64,000 bases of DNA from positions 620,001 through 684,000 of the forward strand of contig NZ_JAMXHT010000002.1 of assembly GCF_023955655.1 (NCBI RefSeq), read 5' to 3'. Shown here piece by piece: positions 24,791 through 35,597 of the stretch (the first letter of the stretch is position 1; every line of letters starts with the position of its first letter). The translations under genes and the position numbers were made by a program. The notes beneath the pieces were generated by a model, which searched no databases, was not told the origin of the DNA, and saw only the letters and a list, made by a program, of their open reading frames with translations. This DNA is from Ralstonia soli (GTDB lineage: Bacteria > Pseudomonadota > Gammaproteobacteria > Burkholderiales > Burkholderiaceae).

Positions 24791-27547
24791 CTACTCAGCG
24801 CCACCCGGCGCCAGTACCTCGCGCTGCCCGTTGCGCCCCATCGGCGACACCAGCCCCGCCGCTTCCATCTGCTCGATGAGTCGCGCCGCACGGTTGTAGC
24901 CGATGCGCAGTTGCCGCTGCACGGAAGAGATCGACGCCCGCCGCGTGTTCAGCACAAATGCAGCCGCTTCGTCGTAAAGCGGGTCGGCTTCCGCATCGCC
25001 GCCTTCGCCGCCGAACAGGTCGCCGCCGGCAGCCGCCTCGCCCGGGTCGCCGGCCAGGATGGCTTCGTCGTACTCGGGTTCGCCAAACTGCTTCCAATGC
25101 TCGACCACGCGGTGCACTTCCTCATCGGCCACGAAGGCGCCGTGCACGCGCTGCGGATAGCCCGTGCCCGGCGGCAGGAACAGCATGTCGCCCTGACCGA
25201 GCAGCGATTCCGCGCCCATCTGGTCGAGAATCGTGCGCGAGTCGATCTTGGACGACACCTGGAACGCCACGCGCGTCGGAATGTTGGCCTTGATCAGCCC
25301 GGTGATGACGTCCACCGACGGCCGCTGCGTCGCCAGAATCAAGTGGATACCGGCCGCGCGGGCCTTCTGCGCGAGGCGCGCGATCAGCTCTTCGATCTTC
25401 TTGCCGGCGACCATCATCAGGTCGGCCAACTCGTCGATCACCACCACGATCATCGGCAGCGTGGAAAGCGGCTCCGGCGCGTCGGGCGTCAGCGAGAACG
25501 GATTGGGCACCTTGCGGCCGGCCTGCTCCGCCGCGCGGATCTTCTGGTTGTAGCCGGCCAAGTTGCGCACGCCCAAGGCCGACATCAGGCGGTAGCGCTT
25601 TTCCATCTCGCCCACGCACCAGTTGAGCGCGTGCGCCGCCTGCTTCATGTCGGTCACGACCGGCGCCAGCAGATGCGGAATGCCCTCGTACACCGAGAGC
25701 TCGAGCATCTTCGGGTCGATCATGATCATGCGCACGTCGTCGGGCGTGGCCTTGTACAGCATCGACAGGATCATCGCGTTGACGGCCACCGATTTGCCCG
25801 AACCCGTCGTGCCGGCCACCAGCAGGTGCGGCGCGCGCGCAAGGTCCGTCACCACCGGGTTGCCGGTGATGTCCTTGCCCATGGCCAGCACGAGGTGCGA
25901 GGCGTGCGACTGGAAATCCGCGGCGTTCACGACTTCCGACAGGCGGATCATGTCGCGGCGGGCGTTGGGCAGCTCCAGGCCCATGCACGTCTTGCCGGGA
26001 ATCGTCTCGACAACGCGGATGGAGGTCACGCCCAGCGCGCGCGCCAGATCCTTCATCAGGCCGACGACCTGCGCGCCGCGCACGCCGATCGCCGGATCCA
26101 CCTCGAACCGCGTGATGACGGGGCCCGCCGAAGCCCCGACCACCGTCACGGGCACCTTGAACTCGGCCAGACGTTGGGCGATGAGGTTGCTGGTGTCTTC
26201 CAGCTCCTCGGCGGACACGGCGTCCGTGCTGGCCGATGCTGCCGTGAGCAAGGCAGCGCTGGGCAGGCGGTAGTCCACGATGCGCGGCGCAACGGGAGCA
26301 GGCGCGGGCGTAGGAGCGGGTGCCGGCACGGCAGCAACGGCCGGTGCCGAAAGCGAGACGACATCCCCGACCACGGCAGGCAGCACAAAGCGCGGCTTGG
26401 GCGTTGGCGGTGCGGGCGGAGCCTCCGCTTCCGGTTCGGCGGTCGGCTCTGCGGACGGTGCAACGGGCAATACTGCTGATTCCTGCAGCACTTCAACAAT
26501 CGGGGCGGCTTCAACAACCGGTTCGGCAATCTCCGACTCGGGTGCTGCCTTTGGGCTGGGCGTCATCAACCCGCGCAACTCAGCCAGCAGCGCTTCGGCT
26601 TCCTGGCGCACGGCATCCAGGTCGATGGCTGGGGCTTCCGCTACAGCGGCGGGCGCCTCAGTCGGCTCGATGGGCTCCAGCACCACCGGCGCGATTGCCA
26701 GAGCGGCCGGCTCCGCAATGGGCTCGACCACAGGCTCGCGCGGCGTTTCGACCGCCGCCATGGGTACCGCCAGTGCCTGCGGCTGCAGGCCCAACTGTGG
26801 TTGATGGAATGGGCTGCTGACGATGGTGGCGCGCGGCTTGGGACGCGCTGCCGGGGCCGGTTTCGGCGTGGGCTGCGTGGGCGCCGCGGCAATCGGAGCC
26901 GCCTTTGCGCTGGCGGGCGTATCGGCCGGCGCGCCTTTCTTTGCGTCGATCAGCGGCCAGATCTCTCCCGGTTGCGGTGGCGAGGGGCGCGTACGCGGCG
27001 GCGGTTGCCACGCGGGCTGGCGGCGGGCGGACACGGCCTCGATGCCCCGGTGGCGCATGGTCGGCTGCGCGGGGCCGGTGTTGCCGGTCCAGCGGGCCTC
27101 TCCTGCTCCGCCAAGGCCGAAAGCGGTGGGCTTCAGGCCGTCGTCGACCGGCTCGTCGTGGCGTGTGTCGGGCTCGGCCGGTGCGTCGTCCGTCGCGGTG
27201 CGGCGGCGGTTGAACACCTGCGCCCAGGAGCGGCCAAACACCATCGGCGCGACCCAGATCAGCACACCGAGCATCAGGAGAAACGCCCCCGTCCAGCCCA
27301 GCATGTGCGAAAACAGCGACGACAGCGCCCGCCCGGCGGCCCCGCCGGCCTTGTCCTGCGGATCGGCGCCCGAGGTGAGGGCTTCAAGCGCGGCGCTGGC
27401 GCTCAATGCGACGAGCGTCACCAGCCAGAGCCGCACGGTGCCCCGGCCCTTGAGGAAACCACGCTCTCCCGCCAACGCACGCGTTACATACCGCCACACC
27501 AGCGGCAGCAGCCACACGGTGGAAATGCCAAACCAACCAAGCACCAT
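24791..27547 (-). CDS. ftsK: FtsK/SpoIIIE-type DNA translocase
   Basis: A 918-residue DNA translocase. The N-terminal 110 residues carry about three hydrophobic helices (starting [18 protein letters not shown]), one fewer than the four usual for FtsK. A low-complexity Pro/Ala/Glu linker (about 115-430) follows, then the motor: FTSK alpha/beta domain with Walker [16 protein letters not shown] (about 600), Walker [11 protein letters not shown] and the arginine-containing [20 protein letters not shown]. The last 65 residues ([20 protein letters not shown] onward) are the gamma winged-helix domain that reads KOPS and contacts XerD. It would clear chromosome termini at division. The frame is open upstream without another ATG, and a TACAAT box sits about 33 bases before the start. 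Confidence 0.93.
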   Translation of the reverse strand: MVLGWFGISTVWLLPLVWRYVTRALAGERGFLKGRGTVRLWLVTLVALSASAALEALTSGADPQDKAGGAAGRALSSLFSHMLGWTGAFLLMLGVLIWVAPMVFGRSWAQVFNRRRTATDDAPAEPDTRHDEPVDDGLKPTAFGLGGAGEARWTGNTGPAQPTMRHRGIEAVSARRQPAWQPPPRTRPSPPQPGEIWPLIDAKKGAPADTPASAKAAPIAAAPTQPTPKPAPAARPKPRATIVSSPFHQPQLGLQPQALAVPMAAVETPREPVVEPIAEPAALAIAPVVLEPIEPTEAPAAVAEAPAIDLDAVRQEAEALLAELRGLMTPSPKAAPESEIAEPVVEAAPIVEVLQESAVLPVAPSAEPTAEPEAEAPPAPPTPKPRFVLPAVVGDVVSLSAPAVAAVPAPAPTPAPAPVAPRIVDYRLPSAALLTAASASTDAVSAEELEDTSNLIAQRLAEFKVPVTVVGASAGPVITRFEVDPAIGVRGAQVVGLMKDLARALGVTSIRVVETIPGKTCMGLELPNARRDMIRLSEVVNAADFQSHASHLVLAMGKDITGNPVVTDLARAPHLLVAGTTGSGKSVAVNAMILSMLYKATPDDVRMIMIDPKMLELSVYEGIPHLLAPVVTDMKQAAHALNWCVGEMEKRYRLMSALGVRNLAGYNQKIRAAEQAGRKVPNPFSLTPDAPEPLSTLPMIVVVIDELADLMMVAGKKIEELIARLAQKARAAGIHLILATQRPSVDVITGLIKANIPTRVAFQVSSKIDSRTILDQMGAESLLGQGDMLFLPPGTGYPQRVHGAFVADEEVHRVVEHWKQFGEPEYDEAILAGDPGEAAAGGDLFGGEGGDAEADPLYDEAAAFVLNTRRASISSVQRQLRIGYNRAARLIEQMEAAGLVSPMGRNGQREVLAPGGAE

Positions 27548-27579
27548 TTCAAAACGCCATCGACAAATGCCAGGCCGCG

Positions 27580-27585
27580 ATTGTA
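27580..27585 (-). promoter_or_regulatory. Possible -10 box of the ftsK gene
   Basis: TACAAT on the minus strand (27585 down to 27580) lies 33 bases upstream of the ftsK ATG and matches a sigma-70 -10 element in five of six positions. No good -35 hexamer is seen at the proper distance. It also lies just downstream of the MHYT-gene terminator, where a new promoter would be needed. Confidence 0.35.
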
Positions 27586-27611
27586 GCGGGGCGCGCCGCC
27601 GCCATGAGAAA

Positions 27612-27639
27612 CGCCCGACCGAAAAACACAGGCCGGGCG
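27612..27639 (-). terminator. Terminator of the MHYT-domain gene
   Basis: On the minus strand CGCCCGGCC (27639-27631) pairs with GGTCGGGCG (27620-27612), with one G-U pair and a 10-nt loop, followed by TTTC. It begins 15 bases after the MHYT-gene stop codon. Confidence 0.55.
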
Positions 27640-27653
27640 CTGCGATGGCCGGC

Positions 27654-28439
27654 TCAGCGCACCGCGCCGGAGGCCGTGGCCCGCGAGCTGCTGGTGCTGC
27701 GCGTGGCCTCGATCAGCAGAATGATCATCAGGATGGTGCCGGCCAGCGCGAACACTGCATAGCCGATATTGCCGCCCTCGATGGCAAACAGCGATGGTGA
27801 ATAGCTCTGCCCCGTGCAGATCATCGTGCCAGCCGTCATGCCCGTGTAGTGCATGCCGCAGACGGCCACCCCCATGACAAGCGCCGCGCCAAGCTGCTGG
27901 CCTCGGGTCTTGACCGTGGTCGCCAGCCACAGCGCGACCATCGACACCACCACCGCGATCACCGCTGAGAGCGCGATGATGGAGATGTTCCAGTCGAAGG
28001 CGCTGTTGGTATGCACGGCAGCCATGCCGGTGTAGTGCATCACCGCCACGCCAAGACCGGTCAGCACGCCGCCCTTGGCGATGTTGGCCATGCGGTTGCC
28101 GGTGGTGAGCGAGGCAATTGCGAGCCCGCCGGCGGCAAACACCATCACCACCAGCAGCGACACCAACGTCATGAAGAGATCGAACTCCAGGCGCACCGGG
28201 GTCCGGTAGGCCGCCATGCCGATGAAGTGCATTGACCAGACGGCCCCGCCGCCCAGTGCCACGCTCGCGCAAATCAACCGGTCGATGTCGATGCTGCCGT
28301 TCTTGTCTCGGATGCGCCTGGACCATCGCAGGCCCACATACGCGCCCGCCACCGAGATGAGATACGACAGCCCTACCAGCAGCCAATCGTATGCATAGGG
28401 CACGATCGCGCCCGGCACCGCAGAAAAGCCGTTGAACAT
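27654..28439 (-). CDS. MHYT-domain integral membrane sensor protein
   Basis: A 261-residue protein with seven predicted membrane helices. The motif MHF/YxGM appears three times ([35 protein letters not shown]), each near the outer end of a helix, with paired HT residues. This defines the MHYT domain, proposed in the family literature to bind copper and sense oxygen, CO or NO. In many proteins the domain is fused to GGDEF/EAL or kinase outputs. Here it is stand-alone, ending in a short Ser/Thr-rich cytoplasmic tail. It is a single gene with its own terminator, so its partner is unknown. Confidence 0.88.
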   Translation of the reverse strand: MFNGFSAVPGAIVPYAYDWLLVGLSYLISVAGAYVGLRWSRRIRDKNGSIDIDRLICASVALGGGAVWSMHFIGMAAYRTPVRLEFDLFMTLVSLLVVMVFAAGGLAIASLTTGNRMANIAKGGVLTGLGVAVMHYTGMAAVHTNSAFDWNISIIALSAVIAVVVSMVALWLATTVKTRGQQLGAALVMGVAVCGMHYTGMTAGTMICTGQSYSPSLFAIEGGNIGYAVFALAGTILMIILLIEATRSTSSSRATASGAVR

Positions 28440-28693
28440 GGCACACCCTCCCGTTTCACTACCAAAAGGCCGCCGGGTTGCCGGGCGGCATCGGCCGACT
28501 GCCCGTGTTGCCGGGCCTTCATGAACGTGTTGTCGTTGTATTGGTGTGAGGTGGCCTCGGTCGGGCCTTGGTGCGCAGTATGGGCAGGGGAAGTTGCCCC
28601 GCCAATCACCTGATCTAGGTAACTTTGGGTCGACTTGTGGTGCAGGCCCCCCGCTTGCTTGCGCTATGGGAAACGCGTTTCTCAGGAGGCCCC

Positions 28694-29275
28694 ATGTCGC
28701 TCATCGTCGCAGCCCGTTTCGACACGTTCGACCGCGCCGAGGCTGCCGCGCGCGCGCTGTTTGCCCAGCGCTTTTCCGAGGACGACGTGAACGTCTTCTT
28801 CGTCAACCCATCCGGCCAACACGCCGCATTTCCAATTGGCGGAGACCGCAATGCCGACCCGGGTGCCGCCCGCGCACATGCCGGTGCCGGCAAGGGCATG
28901 GCCATCGGCGCCGCCATTGGGGCCGTTGTTGGTGTGGTGGTGCTGATTGCGCTGCACGTGGCCGTGCTGTTCTCGGTGGTGGCAGCCGGAGTTGGCGCCT
29001 ATATCGGCTCGCTGGCTGGCGCCATGATCGCCACGCGTGATGCCCCCGACCCCGAGCAGCCCCCCGATGCCACCTTGCGCACCCGGCACTCGGGGGTGCT
29101 ACTGGCCGTGCGTGTCACGCCTGAGCGCGAGGGCGAAGCTGCACGCATCCTGGCCGGATCCGGTGGCATGGATGTGGAGGAGGCGGCCGGCCGCTGGCGC
29201 AACGGCGAGTGGGTCGACTTCGACCCGCTCAGCCCGACCCGGCTCAACCCGAAGATTGCACCGCGGGCGGCGTGA
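28694..29275 (+). CDS. Hypothetical glycine-zipper membrane protein
   Basis: A 193-residue protein starting at ATG 28694, which has a perfect AGGAGG site 4 bases upstream; an earlier in-frame ATG at 28625 is rejected for that reason. Residues 1-60 form a small alpha/beta domain (SLIVAARFDTFDRAEAAARA) like those that monitor paired cysteines or ligands in other small proteins. Residues about 70-115 are Gly/Ala-rich hydrophobic (GKGMAIGAAIGAVVGVVVL, GVGAYIGSLAGAM), a glycine-zipper pattern. The C-terminal part (RHSGVLLAVRVTPEREGEA) repeats an alpha/beta element typical of general stress protein-like folds. No known function. Confidence 0.7.
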   Translation: MSLIVAARFDTFDRAEAAARALFAQRFSEDDVNVFFVNPSGQHAAFPIGGDRNADPGAARAHAGAGKGMAIGAAIGAVVGVVVLIALHVAVLFSVVAAGVGAYIGSLAGAMIATRDAPDPEQPPDATLRTRHSGVLLAVRVTPEREGEAARILAGSGGMDVEEAAGRWRNGEWVDFDPLSPTRLNPKIAPRAA

Positions 29276-29327
29276 TCGATGGTGGCTGGCCACGAGGTCG
29301 AACATGGCCAGCGCCACAAACGGTGGC

Positions 29328-30218
29328 TCAGATGTGCAAGACGGGTTCCGCCAATCCGGTCACACCCGGGCGCACGGCAAACGTGGCGCCAGAGAGCGGG
29401 TCGTTGTCGATCCGGATCGACGTGACGAACAGCGTGTCCAGCCCCGGCCCGCCGAATGCGCACATGGCGGGCTTGGGCGTAGGAATGGCAATGCTGCGAT
29501 CAAGACGGCCGTCTGGCGTGAACCGGTGCACGAGCCCCGCATCGTTGCCGCAGATCCAGTAGCAGCCGTCAGCGTCCACGGCGGCACCATCGGGGCGGCC
29601 GGGGTGGGCGTTCATGTCGATGAAGACGCGGCGGTTGTGCGGCGTGCCGCTGTCGATGTCGTAGTCAAAGGCCCAGACGGTCTGGCGGCTCGCGTGCGAA
29701 TCCGACAGATACATCGTCTTGCCATCGGGGCTGAAGGCCAGGCCGTTGGGGACGATCAGGTCATCGATGACGGACTCGACGCGCCCGTTGCGTGCGCCAT
29801 CCGCATCCAGGCGGTACAGCTTGCCGAGAGGCGCCCCCAGTGAGGTGTCCAACACCATCGTGCCGGCCCAGAAACGCCCCTGGCGGTCGCAGCGGCCGTC
29901 GTTGAAACGCATGTCGGGGCGTGCGTGCTCGACCGTCGCCAGGCGTTCAACAGGTGTCAGTTCAGCGCCTGCCCTGGGCTGTGGCGTGCAGAAGACGCCG
30001 GTCTCCATCGCCATCGCCCAACCGTTGCCGGTCATGGCGATGCAGCCTGCCATCTCGGGCAGCGCCCATGCGTTGATCTGGCCGCTGAAGACGTTCCAAC
30101 TCCACAGCGTGCTGCCTGGGATGTCTGTCCAATACAGCGCCTGTTCTCCCGCGTGCCAGACGGGGCTTTCGCCCACGCCGCATTGCATGGTGCCGATGCG
30201 TTCGACGTTCGCGTGCAT
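29328..30218 (-). CDS. SMP-30/gluconolactonase-family aldarolactonase
   Basis: A 296-residue six-bladed beta-propeller of the SMP-30/regucalcin/gluconolactonase family. It starts at ATG 30218, 4 bases after the uronate dehydrogenase stop; a longer frame to 30410 overlaps that gene and is rejected. Metal-binding signatures: CGVGESPVWH (Glu), RFNDGRCDRQGRFWAGTM (Asn and Asp) and VPNGLAFSPDGKTMYLSDS (Asn, Asp). In this operon it most likely hydrolyses the galactaro- or glucaro-lactone made by uronate dehydrogenase to the open aldarate, as UxuL-type lactonases do. The substrate is inferred from context. Confidence 0.85.
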   Translation of the reverse strand: MHANVERIGTMQCGVGESPVWHAGEQALYWTDIPGSTLWSWNVFSGQINAWALPEMAGCIAMTGNGWAMAMETGVFCTPQPRAGAELTPVERLATVEHARPDMRFNDGRCDRQGRFWAGTMVLDTSLGAPLGKLYRLDADGARNGRVESVIDDLIVPNGLAFSPDGKTMYLSDSHASRQTVWAFDYDIDSGTPHNRRVFIDMNAHPGRPDGAAVDADGCYWICGNDAGLVHRFTPDGRLDRSIAIPTPKPAMCAFGGPGLDTLFVTSIRIDNDPLSGATFAVRPGVTGLAEPVLHI

Positions 30219-30222
30219 GGCC

Positions 30223-31068
30223 TCAGTCTCCGAACGGGCCGGCTTTGACGAACGCCCCGCCCTGGTACAGCGCGGCGGGGTCGTCGGCGGGCAGCGGCGG
30301 TTGCGCTTGGACCTGCGCGCGGAAGATCTCGCTCGTCTGCGTGGGCTGGTAGCCGAGATGCGACGCGTGGCGGTTGTCCCACCAGTGGTCCCGGTTGGCC
30401 GACATGCCATAGACCACCGTAAAGCCGACCTTGGGCACGAACAGGGCGCGGCGGATCAACTGCTCCAGATCGTCGTAGCCGAGCCAGGTGATGAGCATGC
30501 GGCGGTCCTTCGGCTCTGCGAATGATGAGCCGATGCGGATGGCGACGGTCTCGATGCCGTAGCGATCGAAGTAGAAACTGGCGAGCTGTTCGCCGAAGAC
30601 TTTGCTCAAGCCGTAGTAGCCGTCGGGCTTGGTGGGCACCGTGCTGTCGATCACCTCGCCCTGCCTGTAAAAACCGATAGTGTGGTTCGAGCTGGCAAAC
30701 ACGATGCGGCGCACGCCGTGACGGCGCGCGGCCTCGTACAGGTTGTAGGTGCCCTGGATGTTGGCCGGCAGGATCTCTTCAAACGGCCGCTCCACCGACA
30801 CGCCGCCCAGATGCACGATCGCATCCGTGCCCGCGACGAGTGCATCGACAGCCTTGGCATCGGCCAGGTCGCACGGCGCGATCTCTTCGCCCGGCCGCGC
30901 CTCGCCAAGATTGGAGATATCGGACAGGCGCAAGGAATCGGCGTACCGGGTCAGGCGCTCCCGCAGCACCTTGCCGAGGTTCCCCCCTGCGCCGGTCAGC
31001 AGCAGGCGGTGGCAACGCGTGGCCACGCCGGTGAGCGGGTCCGTTTGAATAGTCTCTGGAGTTGTCAT
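30223..31068 (-). CDS. udh: Uronate dehydrogenase (NAD-dependent)
   Basis: A 281-residue short-chain/extended NAD(P) epimerase-like dehydrogenase. The Rossmann motif is LLLTGAGGNLGKVL (about residues 22-35), and the catalytic YxxxK lies in DGYYGLSKVFGE. FASSNHTIGFY and RIGSSF are characteristic of Udh, which oxidises D-galacturonate or D-glucuronate to the aldarolactone. It follows garD directly on the minus strand (stop and start almost touch) and precedes the lactonase gene, so the first steps of the oxidative uronate route are encoded side by side. Confidence 0.9.
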   Translation of the reverse strand: MTTPETIQTDPLTGVATRCHRLLLTGAGGNLGKVLRERLTRYADSLRLSDISNLGEARPGEEIAPCDLADAKAVDALVAGTDAIVHLGGVSVERPFEEILPANIQGTYNLYEAARRHGVRRIVFASSNHTIGFYRQGEVIDSTVPTKPDGYYGLSKVFGEQLASFYFDRYGIETVAIRIGSSFAEPKDRRMLITWLGYDDLEQLIRRALFVPKVGFTVVYGMSANRDHWWDNRHASHLGYQPTQTSEIFRAQVQAQPPLPADDPAALYQGGAFVKAGPFGD

Positions 31069-31069
31069 A

Positions 31070-32671
31070 TCAGGTTACTGGGGCGGGGTTGAACAGGGCG
31101 AGCGCATTATGTAAGCCCAATTTGTCGGCGCACACCTGCTTGCGCCCGCTTGCCACATCAAGAATCAGGTGGAACAGCTCCCAGCCGATATCAGCAATGC
31201 TGGCTTCGCCGGTGGCAATGCGGCCGGCGTCGAGGTCGATGAGGTCGTGCCAGCGTTCGGACAGCGCCTTGCGGGTCGACACCTTGATGACCGGCGCCAT
31301 GGCCAGGCCATACGGCGTGCCGCGGCCGGTGGTGAACACCTGCAGGTTCATGCCCGAGGCAAGCTGCAGCGTGCCGCACACAAAATCGCTGGCCGGCGTG
31401 GCCGCAAAGATCAGGCCCTTGCGGCGCACCCTTTCGCCCGGGCCAAGCACGTCGACGATGGGCGTGCTGCCCGACTTGACGATCGAGCCCAGCGCCTTTT
31501 CCACCACGTTGGACAGGCCGCCCTTTTTGTTGCCGGGTGACGGATTGGCGCTGCGGTCGGTCTGGCCGCCGCTGAGGTAGTTGTCGTACCACGCCATTTC
31601 GCGCAGCAACGCGCGGCCGACATCTTCGTCGATGGCGCGCGGCGTGAGCAGGTGGATGGCGTCGCGCACCTCGGTCACTTCCGAGAACATCACGGTGCCG
31701 CCTGCGCGCACGATCAGGTCCGCCGCAAAGCCGACAGCGGGGTTGGCCGTCACGCCGGAGAACGCATCGCTGCCGCCGCACTGCACGCCCACCACGAGGT
31801 CAGATGCCGGGCAGGTCTCGCGCTGGCGCTTGTTGAGCTGCTCCAGTCGACGCTCGGCCATTTCCATGATGGCGTCGGTCATGCCGATGAAGCCGTCAAA
31901 GGCTTCGTCCTGCAGACGCAGCACCGGCGAATCGGCTGTTCCTGCAATCTCGATCGGGATGCGGCCGCCGGGCGCAAGCTTCTCCGGCACGAGGCGCTCG
32001 GGCACGAGCTTCTCGCAGCCCAGGCCGATCACCATGATCTCGCCGCCAAAGTTCGGGTTGAGCGCCAGGTTCTGCAACGTGCGGATCGGCACGATGGCGG
32101 CCGGCGCGTTGATGGCCACGCCGCAGCCATAGACGTGGTTGAGCGCGACCACGTCGTCGACGTTGGGGTACTTCGGCAGCAGTTCGCGCTTGATGCGGCC
32201 GACCACGTAGTCGGTCACACCGGCCACGCACTGCACACTGGTCATGATGCTGAGCACGTTCTTCGTGCCGACCGTGCCATCGGCATTGCGGTAGCCCTCG
32301 AAGGTGTAGCCCTCGAGCTTGGCAAGCTTCGGGTCGGGGCGCGTGGCGAGCGGCAGCTCGTCCAGCGCGGGTGCGGCCGGCAGCTTCACGGCGTGCTCGT
32401 TGATCCAGCTGCCGCGTGGCAGCGGCTTGACGGCATAGCCGATCACCTCGCCGTAGCGGATCACGGCGTCGCCTTCGGCCAGGTCGGCCAGCGCCACCTT
32501 GTGGCCTTGCGGCACGCCTTCCACCAGCACCGTGCCGTCGGCCAGCGCCGTGCCTGCGGGTAATCCGCGCGCGTTGACGACGATGGCGACGTTGTCACTG
32601 TCGTGCACGCGGATCGTCAGCGCGGGTTCCGCTTCAGTGCCGGTCTCGGGGGCCAGCGTCGATTCAGACAT
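31070..32671 (-). CDS. garD: Galactarate dehydratase
   Basis: From ATG 32671 (GGAG 6 bases upstream) the protein has 533 residues, close to the 523 of the E. coli enzyme. It aligns along its length with Gar[86 protein letters not shown] and the final [15 protein letters not shown]. It has the UxaA/GarD SAF-like N-terminal domain followed by the catalytic domain. It removes water from meso-galactarate to give 5-keto-4-deoxyglucarate, the KdgD substrate. Altronate dehydratase is the near alternative, but the segments above match GarD better. Confidence 0.95.
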   Translation of the reverse strand: MSESTLAPETGTEAEPALTIRVHDSDNVAIVVNARGLPAGTALADGTVLVEGVPQGHKVALADLAEGDAVIRYGEVIGYAVKPLPRGSWINEHAVKLPAAPALDELPLATRPDPKLAKLEGYTFEGYRNADGTVGTKNVLSIMTSVQCVAGVTDYVVGRIKRELLPKYPNVDDVVALNHVYGCGVAINAPAAIVPIRTLQNLALNPNFGGEIMVIGLGCEKLVPERLVPEKLAPGGRIPIEIAGTADSPVLRLQDEAFDGFIGMTDAIMEMAERRLEQLNKRQRETCPASDLVVGVQCGGSDAFSGVTANPAVGFAADLIVRAGGTVMFSEVTEVRDAIHLLTPRAIDEDVGRALLREMAWYDNYLSGGQTDRSANPSPGNKKGGLSNVVEKALGSIVKSGSTPIVDVLGPGERVRRKGLIFAATPASDFVCGTLQLASGMNLQVFTTGRGTPYGLAMAPVIKVSTRKALSERWHDLIDLDAGRIATGEASIADIGWELFHLILDVASGRKQVCADKLGLHNALALFNPAPVT

Positions 32672-32716
32672 CACAGACTCCGTGATTGATGCGGGCAACG
32701 AACGGGTTGGCGCCGT

Positions 32717-34126
32717 TCAGCGCCCAAAGGCCGGGCGTTTGGGATCGTACGTCCAGCCCGGCACGAGGTATTGCATGGCCATGGCGTCGTCGCGCGCGCC
32801 GGGGCCGAGGGTTTGGTACAGCGCATGGGCCGCCATGACGCGCTCCATGTCGATCTCGATGCCCAGGCCCGGGCGCTCCGGCACGGCCACGTGGCCGCCC
32901 TCGATGCGTAGCGGCTCGCGCGTCAGGCGCTCTTCGGCTTCCTGCCAGATCCAGTGCGTATCGATGGCGGTAATGTTGCCCGGCGCGGCGGCGGCCACAT
33001 GCGTGAACATCGCCAGCGACACATCGAAATGGTTGTTGGAATGCGAGCCCCACGTCAGTCCCCATTCGTCGCACAGCTGCGCCACGCGCACCGAGCCCTG
33101 CATGGTCCAGAAATGCGGATCGGCCAGGGGGATGTCCACGGCGTGCAGTTGAACCGCGTGACCCATCTGGCGCCAGTCGGTGGCGATCATGTTGGTGGCG
33201 GTCGGGATGCCGGTGGCGCGTTTGAACTCGGCCATGATTTCGCGGCCGGAGTAGCCGGCCTCGGGACCGCACGGGTCTTCCGCATAGGCCAGCAGGTGGC
33301 CTTGCCCCTTGCACAGCGCAATCGCTTCGTCGAGCGACCACGCGCCGTTTGGGTCCAGCGTCACGCGCGCCTGCGGAAAGCGCGCCTTGATGGCGGCAAT
33401 CGCCTCTATCTCTTCGGCGCCAGGCATCACCCCGCCTTTGAGCTTGAAATCGGCAAAGCCGTAGCGATCGGTGGTGGCTTCTGCCAGACGCGCGATGGCG
33501 TCGGGCGTCATGGCCGCTTCGTGGCGCAGGCGCAGCCAGTCGTCAGCGCCCTGGGTGCCGTCGAAGTACGGTAGATCGGTCTTGCGGCGATCGCCCACGT
33601 AGAACAGGTAGGCGAGCATCGGGGCGCTGTCGCGCTGCTGGCCAGCGCCGAGCAGCTCTGCCACCGGCACTTCCAGGAACTGGCCCAGCAGATCGAGCAG
33701 CGCCGCTTCCACCGCTGTGATGACGTTGTCCATGCGCAGGTTGATCTCATGCGGCTGCCGCAGCACGGCCGCTTCCGAGGCGGACGTCACCTGATGCACC
33801 GTCGCCTGATGTGCCGTACTGCCACCGCCGGCCAGCGCACGGCGGATGCTGTTCAGCACGCCGTTGGTGCGGCCAACGGATTGACCGACCACCAGCGGAA
33901 TCACGCGCTCCAGCGCCTGGCGGATGCCCTCCCCGCCCGGGACCTCGCCCACGCCGGTGCGCCCGGCGTTGTCCTTCAGGATGACGAGGTTGCGCGTGAA
34001 GAACGGAGCGTGCGCGCCGCACAGGTTCAGCAGCATGCTGTCGCGCCCCGCCACGGGGATCACCTGCATCTCGGTCACACGCGGGGTATGGACGCGCGCG
34101 CCGGATTCGATCGATTGCAACGTCAC
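32717..34126 (-). CDS. gudD: Glucarate dehydratase
   Basis: A 469-residue enolase-superfamily enzyme starting with GTG (AGGAG 8 bases upstream). The N-terminal capping domain ([20 protein letters not shown]) is followed by the barrel with catalytic Lys pair ADFKLKGG, metal ligands in TLDPNGAW and [16 protein letters not shown], and the general-base His in SHSNNHFD. It converts D-glucarate to 5-keto-4-deoxyglucarate, the same product as GarD, so glucuronate and galacturonate branches merge here. It lies between the transporter and garD in a single-direction operon. Confidence 0.95.
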   Translation of the reverse strand: MTLQSIESGARVHTPRVTEMQVIPVAGRDSMLLNLCGAHAPFFTRNLVILKDNAGRTGVGEVPGGEGIRQALERVIPLVVGQSVGRTNGVLNSIRRALAGGGSTAHQATVHQVTSASEAAVLRQPHEINLRMDNVITAVEAALLDLLGQFLEVPVAELLGAGQQRDSAPMLAYLFYVGDRRKTDLPYFDGTQGADDWLRLRHEAAMTPDAIARLAEATTDRYGFADFKLKGGVMPGAEEIEAIAAIKARFPQARVTLDPNGAWSLDEAIALCKGQGHLLAYAEDPCGPEAGYSGREIMAEFKRATGIPTATNMIATDWRQMGHAVQLHAVDIPLADPHFWTMQGSVRVAQLCDEWGLTWGSHSNNHFDVSLAMFTHVAAAAPGNITAIDTHWIWQEAEERLTREPLRIEGGHVAVPERPGLGIEIDMERVMAAHALYQTLGPGARDDAMAMQYLVPGWTYDPKRPAFGR

Positions 34127-34145
34127 AGCGAGGGCTCCTCTCGGC

Positions 34146-35498
34146 TTACAGCGGCTTCAGTTCCACACGCTTGATCTCGCCCACCATGAACAGGTAGCAG
34201 ATGATGGCAACGAGTGCGTGGATGCCCACGTACACCAGCGCGCCATTGAACGAGCCCGTCGTGTTGACGATGTAGCCGATGGCGATGGGCGTGGTGATGC
34301 TCGACAGGTTGCCGAAGGTGTTCATCAGTGCGCCCGACAGGCCGGCGATCTGCTTGGGCGCCGTATCCGAGTTGACGGCCCAGCCCAGCGCGCCCAGGCC
34401 CTTGCCGAAGAACGACAGCGCCATCACCGCCACCACGATGGACTGCGCATCCACGTAGTTGCAGATCACCATCGTCATGGAGAGCAGCATGCCCAGCACG
34501 ATCGGCGCCTTGCGCGCCACCGAAAGCGACGCCCCACGGCGCAGCAGCGCATCGGAAAGGATCCCGCCCAGGATGCCGCCGAGAAAGCCGCACACCGCCG
34601 GAATCGACGCGACGAAGCCTGCCTTCAGGATCGACATGCCGCGCGCCTGCACCAGGTACACCGGGAACCACGTGATGAAGAAATACGTGAGCGCGTTGAT
34701 GCAGTACTGCGCGATGTACACGCCCATCAGCATGCGGTTGCCCAGCAGCTGCTTGACGTAGCCGAGGTTCGGTCCTTCGGTCTTGGCCACGCCGGCGCGG
34801 TCCATGTTGACGAGGCCACCGCCGGCTTCGATGTACTCGATCTCTGCGCGGTTCACGCGGGGGTGATCCTTCGGATCGTGCACGAACGCCTTCCACACGA
34901 ACGCCATGGCAATGCCGATCACGCCCATCACGATGAAGACGTGGTGCCAGCCGAACTCGTGTACCAGCCACGCCATCAGCGGCGCGAACACCACCGTGGC
35001 CGCGTACTGCGCGGAGTTGAAGATGGCTGCAGCCGTGCCGCGCTCATTGGCCGGAAACCACGCCGCCACGATGCGGCTGTTGGCCGGGAAGGACGGTGCC
35101 TCTGCCGCCCCCACCAGAAAGCGCAGGCAGAACACCATGGCGATGGCCGCCGCACCGGTAAAGAACCCGATCGCGCCCTGCGCCAGCGTGAACAACGACC
35201 ACAGCAGGATGCTGAACGTGTACACGCGCCGCGAGCCGAACCGGTCGAGCAGCCAGCCGCCCGGAATCTGCGCTATCACATAGGCCCAGCCGAACGCCGA
35301 AAAGATGTAGCCAAGCGACACCGCATCGATGCCGAGATCCTTCTGCATGGCAGAGCCGGCAATGGAGATGGTGGCGCGGTCGGCATAGTTGATGGTCGTC
35401 ACGATGAACAGCATCGTGAGGATCATGAAACGCACGCGGCTCATGCGCTCGGTGCGCGGTACGGCCTGTGCTCCCACTGCTGGGGCTTTGATATCCAT
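34146..35498 (-). CDS. MFS hexarate/hexuronate transporter (GudP type)
   Basis: From ATG 35498, with AAGGAGGAGA just upstream, the protein has 450 residues and 12 predicted membrane helices. It belongs to the anion:cation symporter family: [20 protein letters not shown], the [25 protein letters not shown] signature between helices 2 and 3, and [20 protein letters not shown]. These match D-glucarate/galactarate permeases (GudP, GarP). It sits directly upstream of gudD in the operon and most likely imports galactarate and glucarate. A galacturonate substrate is also possible. Confidence 0.9.
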   Translation of the reverse strand: MDIKAPAVGAQAVPRTERMSRVRFMILTMLFIVTTINYADRATISIAGSAMQKDLGIDAVSLGYIFSAFGWAYVIAQIPGGWLLDRFGSRRVYTFSILLWSLFTLAQGAIGFFTGAAAIAMVFCLRFLVGAAEAPSFPANSRIVAAWFPANERGTAAAIFNSAQYAATVVFAPLMAWLVHEFGWHHVFIVMGVIGIAMAFVWKAFVHDPKDHPRVNRAEIEYIEAGGGLVNMDRAGVAKTEGPNLGYVKQLLGNRMLMGVYIAQYCINALTYFFITWFPVYLVQARGMSILKAGFVASIPAVCGFLGGILGGILSDALLRRGASLSVARKAPIVLGMLLSMTMVICNYVDAQSIVVAVMALSFFGKGLGALGWAVNSDTAPKQIAGLSGALMNTFGNLSSITTPIAIGYIVNTTGSFNGALVYVGIHALVAIICYLFMVGEIKRVELKPL

Positions 35499-35546
35499 CG
35501 TCTCCTCCTTGATCCGGCACCCGTTGTGTGCCGTTGGATTCAAGTT

Positions 35547-35577
35547 GCCGGGTCCTTGTGGCCCGGCTTTTGTTTTT
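35547..35577 (+). terminator. Terminator oriented against the operon, in the transporter/dehydrogenase gap
   Basis: GCCGGG (35547-35552) and CCCGGC (35562-35567) form a 6-bp stem with a 9-nt loop, followed by TTTTGTTTTT on the plus strand. It would stop rightward transcription although both flanking genes run leftward. It may block antisense transcription. Confidence 0.6.
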
Positions 35578-35597
35578 GCTGCCGATTGACTGCCGAT

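Noticed and set aside
31070-32671. Altronate dehydratase uxaA
   Set aside because: The same superfamily, but the length and many exact segments match GarD, and the neighbours are aldarate genes.
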